Part shown: in pieces, positions 1-12,479 of the stretch
How the letters are laid out: each line of letters begins with the position of its first letter
How positions within the stretch are numbered: the stretch's first letter is position 1
From: Arctopsyche grandis
Taxonomy: Eukaryota > Arthropoda > Insecta > Trichoptera > Hydropsychidae
Length of the DNA: 64,000 nt
Direction: 5' to 3'
Assembly: GCF_051622035.1 (NCBI RefSeq)
Contig: NC_135358.1
Span: forward strand, 13,888,001 to 13,952,000
The notes under the pieces: model-generated
What the model saw: the letters and a program-made list of their open reading frames with translations, nothing else
The model's database searches: none
What the model was told of the DNA's origin: nothing
Made by a program: the position numbers and the translations under genes

Positions 1-3000
1 TTTGCAATGTCCAATTCTTTAATTTCCGTGATGGTTAGGTTAGGTTGGGTTAGGTTTGGTGGGGTAAAAACGTTTTCTGGATATTTTGGCAATGTCGAAT
101 TTTTTGATTTCGCTGATGGTAAGGTTTGGTTGGGTTTGGTATGGTGATGTTAGCACGTTTTATGGATATTTTGGCAATGTCGAATTTTTTGATTTCGGTA
201 ATGGTTAGGTTAGGTTGGGTTTGGTATGGTGAGGTTAGCACGTTTTATGGATATTTTGGCAATGTCGAATTTATTGATTTCGGTTATAGTTAGGTTAGGT
301 TGGGTTATGTTTGGTGAGGTAAGCACCTTTTTTGTATATTTTTGCAATGTCGAATTCATTGATTTCGGTGATGGTTAGGTTAGGTTGGGTTAGGTTTCGT
401 GAAGTTAGCACGTTTTGTGTATATTTTTGCAATGTCCAATTCTTTGATTTCGGTGATGGTTAGGTTAGGTTGGGTTAGGTTTGGTGGGGTAAGAACGTTT
501 TGTGGATATTTTGGCAATGTCGATTTATTTGATTTCGTTGATGGTTAGGTTAGGTTGGGTTAGGTTTGGTAAGGTAAGCACGTTTTGTGTATATTTTAGC
601 AATGTCGAATTCATTGATTTCGGTGATGGTTAGTTTAGGTTGGATTAGGTTTCGTGAAGTTAGCACGTTTTGTGTATATTTTTGCAATGTCGAATTCATT
701 GATTTCGGTGATGGTTAGGTAAGGTTGGGTTAGATTTCGACAAGTGAGCACGTTTTGTGTATATTTTTGCATTGTCAAATTCTTTGATTTCGGTAATGGT
801 TAGGTTAGGTTGGGTTAGGTTTCGTGAAGTTACCAGGTTTTGTGAATATTTTTGCAATGTCAAATTCTTTGATTTCTTTGATGGTTAGGTTAGGTTGGGT
901 GGTGGGTTAAGAACGTTTTGTGGATATTTTGGCAATGTTGAATTCTTTGATTTCGGTGATGGTTAGGTTAGGTTGGGTTAGGTTTGGTGAGGTTAGCACG
1001 TTTTGTGTATATTTTTGCAATGTCGAATTCTTTGATTTCGGTGTTGGTAAGGTTAGGTTGGGTAAGGTATGGTGAGGAAAGCACATTTAGTGGATATTTT
1101 GGCAATGTCGAATTCTTTGATTTCAGTGATGCTTAGGTAACTTTGGGTTAGGTATGGTGTGGTAAGCACGTTTTGTGGAAATTTTGGCAATGTCGAATTC
1201 TCTGTTTTTTTGTGATGGTTAGGTGAGGTTGGGTTAGGTATGGTGAGGTAAGCACGTTTTGTGGATATTTTGGCAATGTCGAATTCTTTGATTTCGGTGA
1301 TGGTAAGGTTAGGTTGGGTTAGGACTTGTGAAGTTTGCAGATTTTGTGAATATTTTGGCAATGTCGAATTCTTTGATTTCGGTGATGGTTAGGTTAGGTT
1401 TTGTTAAGTTTGGTGAGGTGAGCACGTTTTGTGTATATTTTTGCAATGTCCAATTCTTTGATTTCGGTAAAGGTTGGGTTTTGTTGGGTAAGGTATGGTG
1501 AGGTAAGCACGTTTTGTGTATATTTTTTTAAGGCCAACTCTTTGATTTCGGTGATAGTTAGGTTAGGTTGGGTTAGGTTTGGTGAGGTTGGCACGTTTTG
1601 TGGATATTTTGGCAATGTCAAATTCTTTGATTTCGGTGATCGTTAGGTTAGGTTGGGTTAGTTTGGGGAGGTGGGCACGTTTTGTGTATATTTTTGCAAT
1701 GTCGAATTTATTGATTTCGGTGATGGTTTGGTAAGGTTGGGTTAGGTTTGGTGAGGTAAGCACGTTTTGTGCATATTGTGGCAATGTCGAATTCTTTGAT
1801 TTCGGTGATGGTTAGTTTAGGTTGGGTTTGGTATGGTGAGGTAAGCACGTTTTATGGATATTTTGGCAATGTCGAATTCATTGATTTCGGTTATAGTTAG
1901 GTTAGGTTGGGTTAGGTTTGGTGAGGTAAGCACGTTTTGTGTATATTTTTGCATTGTCAAATTCTTTGATTTCGGCGATGGTTAGGTTAGGTTGGGTTAG
2001 GTTTGGTGAGGTTAGCACGTTTTGTGGATATTGTGGCAATGTCGAATTCTTTGATTTCGGTGATGGTTAGTTGAGGTTGGGTTAGGTTTGATGAGGTAAG
2101 AACGTTTTGTGGATATTTTGGCTATGTCGAATTTTTTTATTTCGGTGATGGTTAGGTTAGGTTGGGTTAGATTTTTTGAAGTAAGCACGTTTTGTGTATA
2201 TTTTTGCAATGTGGAATTCATTGATTTCGATGATTGTTAGGTTAGGTATGGTGAGGTAAGCACGTTTTGTTGATATTTTGGCAATGTCGAATTTTTCGAT
2301 TTCGGTGATGGTAAGGTTAGGTTGGGTTAGGTCTTGTGAAGTTAGCAGGTTTTGTGAATATTTTTGCAATGTCCAATTCTTTGATTTCGGTGATGGTTAG
2401 GTTAGTTTGGGTTAGGTTTGGTGGGGTAAGAACGTTTTGTGGATATTTTGGCAATGTCGATTTCTTTGATTTCGTTGATGGTTAGGTTAGGTTGGGTTAG
2501 GTTTGGTGGGGTAAGAACGTTTTGTGGATATTTTGGCAATGTCGATTTATTTGATTTCGTTGATGGTTAGGTTAGGTTGTGTTAGGTTTGGTTAGGTAAG
2601 CACGTTTTGTGTATATTTTTGCAATGGCCAATTCTTTAATTTCCGTGATGGTTAGGTTAGGTTGGGTTAGGTTTGGTGGGGTAAAAACGTTTTCTGGATA
2701 TTTTGGCAATGTCGAATTTTTTGATTTCGGTGATGGTTAGGTTAGGTTGGGTTAGGTTTGGTGAGGTAAGCACGTTTTGTGTATATTTTTGCAATGTCGA
2801 ATTCATTGATTTCGGTGATGGTTAGTTTAGGTTGGATTAGGTTTCGTGAAGTTAGCACGTTTTGTGTATATTTTTGCAATGTCGAATTCATTGATTTCGG
2901 TGATGGTTAGGTAAGGTTGGGTTAGGTTTCGACAAGTGAGCACGTTTTGTGTATATTTTTGCATTGTCAAATTCTTTGATTTCGGTGATGGTTAGGTTAG

Positions 3001-4742
3001 GTTGGGTTAGGTTTAGTGGGGTAAGAACGTTTTGTGGATATTTTGGCAATGTCGATTCATTTGATTTCGTTGATGGTTAGGTTAGGTTGGGTTAGGTTTG
3101 GTAAGGTAAGCACGTTTTGTGTATATTTTTGAAATGTCGAATTCATTGATTTTGGTGATGGTTAGGTTAGGTTGGGTTAGGTTTGGTGAGGTAAGCACCT
3201 TTTGTGTATATTTTTGCAATGTCGAATTCATTGATTTCGGTGATGGTTAGGTTAGGTTGGGTTAGGTTTCGTGAAGTTAGCACGTTTTGTGTATATTTTT
3301 GCAATGTCCAATTCTTTGATTCCGGTGATGGTTAGGTTAGGTTGGGTTAGGTTTTGTGAGGTTAGCACGTTTTGTGTATATTTTTGCAATGTTGAATTCA
3401 TTAATATCGGTTATGGTAAGGTTGGGTTGGGTTAGGTCTTGTGAAGTTAGCAGGTTTTGTGAATATTTTTGCAATGTCCAATTCTTTGATTTCGGTGATG
3501 GTTAGGTTAGGTTGGGTTTGGTATGGAGAGGTTAGCACGTTTTGTGTATATTTTTGCAATGTCGAATTCATTGTTTTCGGTGATGGTTAGTTTAGATTGG
3601 GTAAGGTTTCGTGAAGTTAGCACGTTTTGTGTATATTTTTGCAATGTCCAATTCTTTGATTTCGGTGATGGTAAGGTTAGGTTGGGTTTGGTATGGTGAT
3701 GTTAGCACGTTTTATGGATATTTTGGCAATGTCGAATTCATTGATTTCGGTAATAGTTAGGTTAGGTTGGGTTAGGTTTGGTGAGGTAAGCACGTTTTGT
3801 GTATATTTTTGCAATGTCGAATTTATTGATTTCGGTGATGGTTATGATAGATCGGGTTAGGTATGGTGAGGTAAGCACGTTTTATGGATCATTTGGCAAT
3901 GTCAAATTCTTTGATTTCGGTGATGGTTAGGTCAGGTTGGGTTAGGTTTGGTGAGGTTAGCACGTTTTGTGTATATTTTTGCAATGTCGAATTCATTGTT
4001 TTCGGTGATGGTTAGTTTAGGTTGGGTAAGGTTTCGTGAAGTTAGCACGTTTTGTGTATATTTTTGCAATGTCTAATTCTTTGATTTTGGTGATGGTTAG
4101 GTTAGGTTGGTTTAGGTTTGGTGAGGTTAGCACGTTTTGTGAATATTTTGGCATTGTCGAATTCTTTGAATTCGGTGATGGTTAGGTTAGGTTGGGTTAG
4201 GTTTGGTGGGGTAAGAACGTTTTCTGGATATTTTGGCAATGTCGAATTCTTTGATTTCGGTGATGGTTAGGTTAGGTTGGGTTAGGTTTGGTGGGGTAAG
4301 AACGTTTTCTGGATATTTTGGCAATGTCGAATTTTTGATTTCGGTGATGGTTAGGTTAGGTTAGGTTAGGTTAGGTTAGGTTAGGTTTGGTATGGTGAGG
4401 TTAGCACGTTTTGTGGATATTTTGGCAATGTCGAATTCAGAGATTTCGGTAATAGTTAGGCTAGGTTGGGTTAGGTTTGGTGAGGTAAGCACATTTTGTG
4501 TTTATTTTTGCCATGTCGAATTCTTTGATTTCGGTGATGGTAAGGTTAGGTTTTGTTAGGTTTGGTGAGGTAAGCACGTTTAGTGTATATTTTTACAATG
4601 TCAAATTCATTGATTTCCGTGATGGTTAGGTAGGGTTGGGTTAGGTTTGGTGGGGTAAGAACGTTTTGTGTATATTTGTACAATGTCGAATTCATTGATA
4701 TCGGTTATGGTAATGTTAGGTTGGGTTAGGTCTTGTGAAGTT
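1..4742 (+). repeat. Telomere-like 85-bp satellite, block I
   Basis: This is a head-to-tail array with a period of about 85 bp (for example, successive CACGT sites at 2771 and 2856). Each unit has a phase mark GATTTCGGTGATGG, then GGTTAGGTTAGGTTGGGTTA, a variable module (TTTGGTGAGGTTAGCACG, TTTCGTGAAGTTAGCACG, TTTGGTGGGGTAAGAACG or CTTGTGAAGTTAGCAGG), then TGTATATTTTTGCAATGTC or TGGATATTTTGGCAATGTC. Every unit is in the same orientation, with the G-rich strand as the plus strand. The array starts before the window. Short open frames in it are by-products of the repeat and are not annotated as genes. The TTAGG-like core resembles the insect telomere repeat, but the 85-bp unit is a complex satellite, not a pure telomere tract. 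Confidence 0.95.
4349..4385 (+). repeat. Pure (TTAGG)7 tract inside the satellite
   Basis: GG followed by seven perfect TTAGG units replaces the usual core of one satellite unit, where a TTGGG normally interrupts the run after two or three pentamers. It matches the canonical insect telomere repeat. Local slippage of the core is the simplest origin. Confidence 0.9.
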
Positions 4743-4743
4743 T

Positions 4744-4951
4744 GGCAGCCACCTGCAGCGGAAGTGACAGGTCCCAACTGTGTCGCCGATGTGGTAAAGG
4801 AGGCCACATAGCGGCCAAATGCGAGAACAGTCTGTGCTGCATTGTCTGCAAAGACCGCGGCACGGACACACAGCACATGGCAGGGACACCCAAGTGTCCT
4901 GCATACAAAACCGAACTGGAGAGACAGAGGAAGGGGAAGACACAAACATAA
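4744..4951 (+). pseudogene. ORF1 (Gag-like) C-terminal remnant with zinc knuckles
   Basis: Open frame from the truncation point to TAA at 4949-4951. It shows a CCHC knuckle, CRRCGKGGHIAAKC (spacing C-x2-C-x4-H-x4-C), followed by a second Cys/His cluster (CCIVC, then H and C about ten residues later). Two or three knuckles at the end of ORF1 are usual for the R1 clade and are thought to bind nucleic acid. The start and the bulk of the protein are missing. The TAA overlaps the ORF2 start codon by one base (TAATG). Confidence 0.85.
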
Positions 4952-7900
4952 TGGCTGCAAATGGAAAAATAAGAGTCCTCCAGGTAAACCTTAACCATTG
5001 CAGGGCTGCGCAGGACCTCCTCCTGCAGACCATCTATGAGAAAAAAATTGACATCACAATAATAAGCGAACAACATCGCCCATTAAATGGAGATTGGTTC
5101 GCCGACACAACCCAGCGCTCGGCGATCTACATCTCACGCGGAAGCGGGATAATCACAGAGGCAGGAACACCACAGGTAGGTGCAGTCTGGGTTCGGGTGC
5201 GGGGCGTGCGGTTCTACAGCTGTTACTGTTCGCCGAACGCCTCGGTCTCGGACTTCGTACTGTTTTTGCACGAATTGGAGGCGAGCGTCAGCAGGAGCAC
5301 AGGACGAGTGGTCGTTGCCGGAGACTTCAATGCAAAGTCTACAGAGTGGGAATCACCTATCACCGATGAGCGCGGTCGCCTACTAGCTGACACAATGGCC
5401 AGACTAAACCTGCATGTCCTGAACACCGGAAGTGCAAATACCTTTGTCAGAGGAAGCACTGGCTCCATAGTCGACGTCGCTTTCGCGGACGAGGACACCA
5501 TTGGCCGCATTACCAACTGGGAGGTGCTCAGCGACACAACACTAAGCGACCACCAATACATCTCATACGAGCTAAGAGACACAAGAACGACCGATTCGAC
5601 CCCGCATAAGACCGAGCCGACAAGGTGGGCCGTCGGCAAGCTAGACACTAAAACGTGCGAAGAGACGCTCAAGTTCGAGTGTGGCCGTATTCAAGATACC
5701 ACAACTGGAACAGAACTTTGCAAAGAGACAACGGCAGCGATCGCTCGGGCTTGCGAGGCCTCGATGCCGAAGAAGGGTGGAGTGGGACGGAAACCACAAT
5801 ATTGGTGGAACGACGAAATTGCAGAGCTGCGAAGAACCTGCACAAGAAAACGAAGAGAGCACTGTCGGACTGAACGAAGACACAGATCAGGCCACGAAGA
5901 CGACCAAACGGCCATCGAAACCGCAAGCGAAGCCCACAAAGAAGCAAGAAGAGCAGTCACCTACGCAATCAGGAGGAGTAAAAAGTTGATGTGGGAACAA
6001 CTCATAGCGACGGTGGACCTGGACCCATGGGGCCAAGCGTATCGTATGGTCCGTGGTAAGCTGTCCGGCCACCGCCAAATTCCCTTCTTAAACAGAGATG
6101 GAAATTTGGAAACGATAGTTTCACACCTTTTCCCTACACACAAAGAGACGACACCACAAGCGTGGATCATAGAGCCCGAAGACATCCCAGAGTTTACACT
6201 GGGTGAACTATACTCGGCAACAAAACGGCTGTCCACTGACAAATCACCTGGACCTGACGGAATACCGAATGAAATTCTCCGCATATCGGCTAAAGTCTGC
6301 CCGAAAACATTGCTGCGGACATTCAACAGCTGCCTCAAGAGCGGAGAATTCCCAAAAATATGGAAAAGGCAGAAACTCGTGCTCATACCCAAGGGCAACA
6401 AACCACCGGAGGAGCCGTCGTCATACCGGCCACTGTGCATGTTGGACGGATTGGGCAAACTCCTCGAGCGCCTCATATTACAGAGAGTAGCGAAGACGAC
6501 GGAGACGGAAGGCGGGTTATGTTCGCAGCAATACGGGTTCAGACCCGGTCGGTCCACGGTAGACGCAATAGCCGAGGTCATAAAGACAATAAAAGACGCT
6601 CATAGTGGAACATTAAAAACGAGCAGTCACTGCATAATGGTGACACTGGACGTTAAAAATGCTTTTAATTCTGCCAGATGGGATAAAATAATGTCGGCTC
6701 TATCGGAGCTCGGTGGAATACCAGACTACCTTGTAAGAATAATATAGGAAGTTACCTGTCGGAGAGGGTTCTGATCACAAGACTGGCAGAACGCAAGATC
6801 TCCTCTGGTGTTCCACAGGGCTCTGTCATGGGACCAACATTATGGAACATAATGTACGACTCACTTCTTAAATTAAGACTTCCAGGAGGAGCGAAGCTGG
6901 TGGGTTTTGCAGACGACGTAGCTATCATTGTTGTGGCTAGGAAAATAACGGACCTCGAGACCGCCACAAACGACACTCTCGACCTGGTGAACGACTGGAT
7001 GACGGAAGCCGGACTACAGCTTGCACCACAAAAAACCGAGGCGGTTTTGTTCACCAGAAAAAGAAAAATCGAACCCCCGAAAATCACCATTTCGGGATAC
7101 GACGTGAGACTAAAAAGGTATTTGACTTATCTTGGAATAATTCTAGATGACAAATTAACCTTTAAGAAACAAGCTGAGCATGCCGCGGAGAAAGCGGCAA
7201 GAGCTGTCAACAACATCGGACGACTAATGCCCAACATCGGAGGGCCCAAACCATGCCGAAGAAAACTACTCAACAGCGTAGTGCACTCGGTGATCCTATA
7301 CGGTGCACCAATATGGGCGCCCAGCATGGCAGTGGAGAGAACCAGGAAATACCTCGCAAGAGTACAACGCAGGGGCGTACTGAGAATCGTATCGGCATAT
7401 ACAACAGTATCCGAGTGCGCAGTACTGGTTATTGCTGGAGTACCACCCATCGACCTACTGGCACATGAAAGAAAGAAGGTATACGAGGAAAGAAAGGAGG
7501 GAACGAAAAAAGTAAGAGCGACGGCACGGGCGGAGCTCATGACGGAATGGCAGGTCCGCTGGGACGGCGCAGACAAAGGTAGATGGACACATCGACTGAT
7601 CCCATCAATCGCAGCCTGGACAAGGAGGAAAAGCGCAAAACCGGACTACCACACAACCCAGCTACTAACCAGCCATGGGTGTTTCGGAGCATTCCTCAAC
7701 CGCATCGGAAAGGAAACGACAGCAGGATGTCACCACTGTGCATCAATCAGAGATGACGCAGAACATACACTCCTCGTATGCCCTGCATGGGAATCTGAAA
7801 GAGCGACACTCGAAGAAAGCACCCCGGTCAACACTGAAGACATAGCACAGAACATCACTAAAGACGTAGCCTCTTGGGAAGCATTCGCAGAGTTCGCAAG

Positions 7901-7973
7901 GAGCGTCATGAAGCAGAAGGAGGAGGCCGAACGGCTAAGGAAAGCGGAAAGACTTATAGAAGGAAATGAATAG
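4951..7973 (+). pseudogene. ORF2: APE endonuclease and reverse transcriptase, one frame break
   Basis: Starts at the ATG of TAATG (4951). The endonuclease part carries the motifs QVNLNHCRAAQD, SEQHRP, VVAGDFNAKS and LSDHQY. The reverse transcriptase part carries SPGPDGIPNEIL, QYGFRPGRSTVDAI, TLDVKNAFNSARW (motif A), SGVPQGSVMGPTLW (motif B), GFADDVAII (motif C, about 6902-6928) and YLGIILDDKLTF. A C-terminal finger reads GCHHC, then H and C in HTLLVCPAW. The frame stops at 6747 and the homologous sequence resumes in another frame just downstream, between motifs A and B, beside an AT dinucleotide run. A protein of about 1000 residues is the usual R1-clade size, so this copy is nearly complete but inactive as read. 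The second part runs to a TAG ending at 7973. Confidence 0.92.
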
Positions 7974-8273
7974 ATGTCAACCCATAGATATAGATATACT
8001 ATTACCAGCCTATGATTAATACTGCAAATGAATGTTTTTCAGGAAACAGAAACCAAGCGGGTCAACTAGATGAACTGGAAAGGAGGGATCCGCACAAAAA
8101 GGAGAAGCCAACAAGGACGAAATCAGCCCCTGCGGAAGCAATCCACCAACGAGTGGGGTCCCCAAAGGGGTGAGGTGAGTCGGGGGAGTTTTTTAGTCAG
8201 TAAAAATCTGACACTTCCCTCTAGTGCGGACTAGAGGGAGTCTTATTGAAGATTTTCTCCTCCCACGCATAGG

Positions 8274-8305
<32 letters not shown>
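7974..8305 (+). other. 3' UTR and poly(A) tail of the R1-clade element
   Basis: Non-coding tail. A perfect 8-bp stem CCCTCTAG/CTAGAGGG with a six-base loop lies at 8217-8238, preceded by a small stem TCAG/CTGA near 8196-8212. The poly(A) run is 8274-8305 and abuts the right target duplication directly. In related elements the 3' UTR is recognised by the reverse transcriptase; a role for this stem is inference. Confidence 0.8.
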
Positions 8306-8307
<2 letters not shown>

Positions 8308-10799
8308 TCTTGTGAAGTTAGCAGGTTTTGTGAATATTTTTGCAATGTCCAATTCTTTGATTTCGGTGATGGTTAGGTTTAGTTTTGTGAGGTATGTTGA
8401 GGTAAGCACGTTTTTTGGATATTTTGGCAATGTCGAATTCTTTGATTGCGGTGATGGTTAGGTTAGGTTGCTTAGGTATGGTGAGGTAAGCACGTTTTGC
8501 GTATATTTTTCAATGTCGAATTCATTGATTTCGGTGATGGATAGGTTAGGTTGGGTTAGGTTTCGTGAAACTAGCAGGTATTGTGAATATTTTTGCAATG
8601 TCCAATTCTTTGATTTCGTTGATGGTTAGGTTAGGTTGGGTTAGGTTTGGTGGGGTTAGAACGTTTTCTGGATATTTTGGCAATGTCGAACTCTTTGTTT
8701 TCGTTGATGGTTAGGTTAGGTTGGGTTAGATTTGGTAAGGTTAGCACGTTTTGTGTATATTTTTGCAATGTCGAATTCATTGATTTCGGTGATGGTTATG
8801 ATAGATCGGGTTAGGTATGGTGAGGTAAGCACGTTTTGTGGATCATTTGGCAATGTCAAATTCTTTGATTTCGGTGATGGTTAGGTCAGGTTGGGTTAGG
8901 TTTGGTGAGGTTAGCACGTTTTGTGTATATTTTTGCAATGTCGAATTCATTGTTTTCGGTGATGGTTAGTTTAGGTTGGGTAAGGTTTCGTGAAGTAAGC
9001 ACGTTTTGTGTATATTTTTGCAATGTCCAATTCTTTGATTTCGGTGATGCTTAGGTTAGGTTGGGTTAGGTTTGGTGAGGTTAGCACGTTTTGTGTATAT
9101 TTTGGCCATGTCGAATTCTTTGATTTCGGTGATGGTTAGGTTAGGTTGGGTTAGGTTTGGTGAGGTTAGCACGTCTTGTGTATATTTTTGCAATGTCGAA
9201 TTTATTGATTTTGGTGTTAGTTAGGTTAAGTTGGGTTTGTTTTGGTGGGGTAAGTACGTTTTGTGGATATTTTTGCAATGTCGAATTCTTTGATTTCGGT
9301 GATGGTTAGGTTAGGTTGGGTTAGGTTTGGTGAGGTTAGAACGTTTTGTGTATATTTTTGCAATGTCCAATTCTTTGATTTCCGTGATAGTTAGGTTAGG
9401 TCGGGTTAGGTTTCGTGAAGTAAGCAGGTATTGTGAATATTTTTGCAATGTCCAAATCTTTGATTTCGGTGATGGTAAGGTTAGGTTGGGTAAGGTTTGG
9501 TGGGGTAAGAACGTTTTGTGGATATTTTGGCAATGTCGAATTCTTTGATGTCGGTGATGGTTAGGTTAGGTTGGGTTAGGTTTGGTGAGGTAAGCACGTT
9601 TTGTGGATATTTTGGCAATGTCGAATTCTTTGAATTCGGTGATGAATAGGTTAGGTTGGGTTAGATTTTTTTTAAGTAAGCACGTTTTGTGTTAATTTTT
9701 GCAATGTCGAATTCAATGATTTCGATGATTTTTAGGTTAGGTATGGTGAGGTAAGCACGTTTTGTTGATATTTTGGCAATGTCGAATTTTTTGATTTTGG
9801 TGATGGTTAGGTTAGGTTGGGTTAGGTTTGGAGAGGTGAGCACGTTTTGTGTATATTTTTGCAATGTCGAGGACATTGATTTTGTTGATGGTTAGTTTAG
9901 GTTGGGTTAGGTTTCGTGTAGTTAGCACGTTTTGTGAATATTTTTGCAATGTCGAATTCATTGATTTCGGTGATAGTTAGGTTAGGTTGGGTTAGGTTTG
10001 ATGGGGTAAGAACGTTTTGTGGATATTTTGGCAATGTCAAATTCTTTGATTTCGGTGATGGTAAGGTAAAGTTGGGATAGGTTTCGTCAAGTGAGCACGT
10101 TTTGTGTATATTTTTGCATTGTCAAATTCTTTGATTTCGTCGATGGTTAGGTATGGTTGGGTGGTGGGGTAAGAACGTTTTGTGGATATTTTGGCAATGT
10201 TGAATTCTTTGATTTCGGTGATGGTTAGGTTAGGTTGGGTTAGGTTCGGTGAGGTAAGCACGTTTTGTTGATATTTTGGCAATGTCGAATTCTTTGATTT
10301 CGGTGATGGTTAGTTCAGGTTGGGGTTGGTTTGATGGAAAAAGAGCGTTTCGTAGATATTTGAGCAATGTCGAATTATTGGATTTCGGTGATGGTTAGGT
10401 TAGGTTTGGTTAGGTTTGGTGAGGTTTGCACGTTTTGTGAATATTTTGGCAATGTCGAATTCTTTGATTTCGGCGATGGTTAGGTTAGGTTGGGTTAGGT
10501 CTTGTGAAGTTAGCAGGTTTTGTGAATATTTTTGCAATGTCCAATTCTTTGATTTCGGTGATGGTTAGGTTAGGTTTTGTTAGGTATGGTGAGGTAAGCA
10601 CGTTTTTTGGATATTTTGGCAATGTCGAATTCTTTGATTGCGGTGATGGTTAGGTTAGGTTGGGTTAGGTTTGGTAAGGTAAGCACGTTTTGTGTATATT
10701 TTTGCAATGTCGAATTCATTGATTTCGGTGATGGCTAGTTTAGTTTGGATTAGGTTTCGTGAAGTTAGCACTTTTTGTGTATATTTTTGCAATGTCGAA

Positions 10800-12470
10800 T
10801 TCATTGATTTCGGTGATGGTTAGGTAAGGTTGGGTTAGGTTTCGACAAGTGAGCACGTTTTGTGTATATTTTTGCATTGTCAAATTCTTTGATTTCGGTG
10901 ATGGTTAGGTTAGGTTGGGTTAGGTTTCGTGAAGTTACCAGGTTTTGTGAATATTTTTGCAATGTCAAATTCTTTGATTTCTTTGATGGTTAGGTTAGGT
11001 TGGGTGGTGGGTTAAGAACGTTTTGTGGATATTTTGGCAATGTTGAATTCTTTGATTTCGGTGATGGTTTGGTTAGGTTGGGTTAGGTTTGGTGAGGTTA
11101 GCACGTTTTGTGTATATTTTTGCAATGTCGAATTCATTGATTTCGGTGATGGATAGTTTAGGTAAGATAAGGTTTTGTGAAGTAAGCACGTTTTGTGTAT
11201 ATTTTTGCAATGTCCAATTCTTTAATTTCCGTGATGGTTAGGTTAGGTTGGGTTAGGTTTGGTGGGGTAAGAACGTTTTCTGGATATTTTGGCAATGTCG
11301 AATTTTTTGATTTCGGTAATGGTTAGGTTAGGTTGGGTTTGGTATGGTGAGGTTAGCACGTTTTATGGATATTTTGGCAATGTCGAATTCATTGATTTCG
11401 GTGATGGTTAGGTTAGGTTGGGTTAGGTTTCGTGAAGTTAGCACGTTTTGTGTATATTTTTGCAATGTCCAATTCTTTGATTTCGGTGATGGTTAGGTTA
11501 GGTTGGGTTAGGTTTTGTGAGGTTAGCACGTTTTGTGTATATTTTTGCAATGTCGAATTCATTAATATCGGTTATGGTAAGGTTAGGTTAGGTTAGGTCT
11601 TGTGAAGTAAGCAGGTTTTGTGAATATTTTTGCAATGTCCAATTCTTTGATTTCGGTGATGGTTAGGTTAGGTTGGGTTAGGTTTGGTGGGGTAAAAACG
11701 TTTTCTGGATATTTTGGCAATGTCGAATTTTTTGATTTCGGTGATGGTTAGGTTAGGTTGGGTTAGGTTTGGTGAGGTTAGCACGTTTTGTGTATATTTT
11801 TGCAATGTCGAATTCATTGATTTCGGTGATGGTTAGGTAAGGTTTGGTTAGGTTTCGACAAGTGAGCACGTTTTGTGTATATTTTTGCATTGTCAAATTC
11901 TTTGATTTCGGTGATGGTTAGGTTAGGTTGGGTTAGGTTTCGTGAAGTTACCAGGTTTTGTGAATATTTTTGCAATGTCAAATTCTTTGATTTCTTTGAT
12001 GGTTGGGTTAGGTTGGGTGGTGGGTTAAGAACGTTTTGTGGATATTTTGGCAATGTTGAATTCTTTGATTTCGGTGATGGTTTGGTTAGGTTGGGTTAGG
12101 TTTGGTGAGGTTAGCACGTTTTGTGTATATTTTTGCAATGTCGAATTCATTGATTTCGGTGATGGATAGTTTAGGTAAGATAAGGTTTCGTGAAGTAAGC
12201 ACGTTTTGTGTATATTTTTGCAATGTCCAATTCTTTAATTTCCGTGATGGTTAGGTTAGGTTGGGTTAGGTTTGGTGGGGTAAGAACGTTTTCTGGATAT
12301 TTTGGCAATGTCGAATTTTTTGATTTCGGTAATGGTTAGGTTAGGTAGGGTTTGGTATGGTGAGGTTAGCACGTTTTATGGATATTTTGGCAATATCGAA
12401 TTCATTGATTTCGGTTATAGTTAGGTTAGGTTGGGTTAGGTTTGGTGAGGTAAGCACCTTATGTGTATAT
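10800..12470 (+). repeat. Higher-order duplication, period about 1013 bp
   Basis: Ordered runs of diagnostic unit variants recur about 1013 bp apart, close to 12 units. The TTTCGACAAGTGAGCACG module occurs at about 10840 and 11853. The GGATAGTTTAGGTAAGATA variant occurs at about 11151 and 12164. The AGGTTAGCACGTTTTATGG variant also recurs at this offset. Confidence 0.75.
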
Positions 12471-12479
12471 TTTTGCAAT

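Larger units (their letters stand above)
4729..8319 (+). mobile_element. 5'-truncated R1-clade non-LTR retrotransposon with 14-bp target duplication
   Basis: The element occupies 4743-8305 and is bounded on both sides by the 14-bp direct repeat GGTCTTGTGAAGTT (4729-4742 and 8306-8319), which is satellite sequence. It ends in 32 A residues (8274-8305), as expected of target-primed reverse transcription. At the 5' side only the zinc-knuckle end of ORF1 remains, so the copy is 5'-truncated. ORF2 has an APE-type endonuclease, a reverse transcriptase and a C-terminal CCHC-like finger, the R1/TRAS/SART/Waldo organisation. Base composition is much less AT-rich than the surroundings. R1-clade elements are commonly sequence-specific and R1 itself makes 14-bp duplications. 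Whether this family targets the satellite cannot be decided from one copy. Confidence 0.93.

Noticed and set aside
5223..6581. Long minus-strand open frames (up to 206 residues) opposite ORF2
   Set aside because: Antisense shadows of the GC-richer ORF2 coding sequence; no motif or homology seen.
4743..8305. Direct identification as TRAS or SART
   Set aside because: The R1-clade features fit, but the insertion is not in a pure TTAGG tract and has a 14-bp duplication, so a specific family name is not supported.
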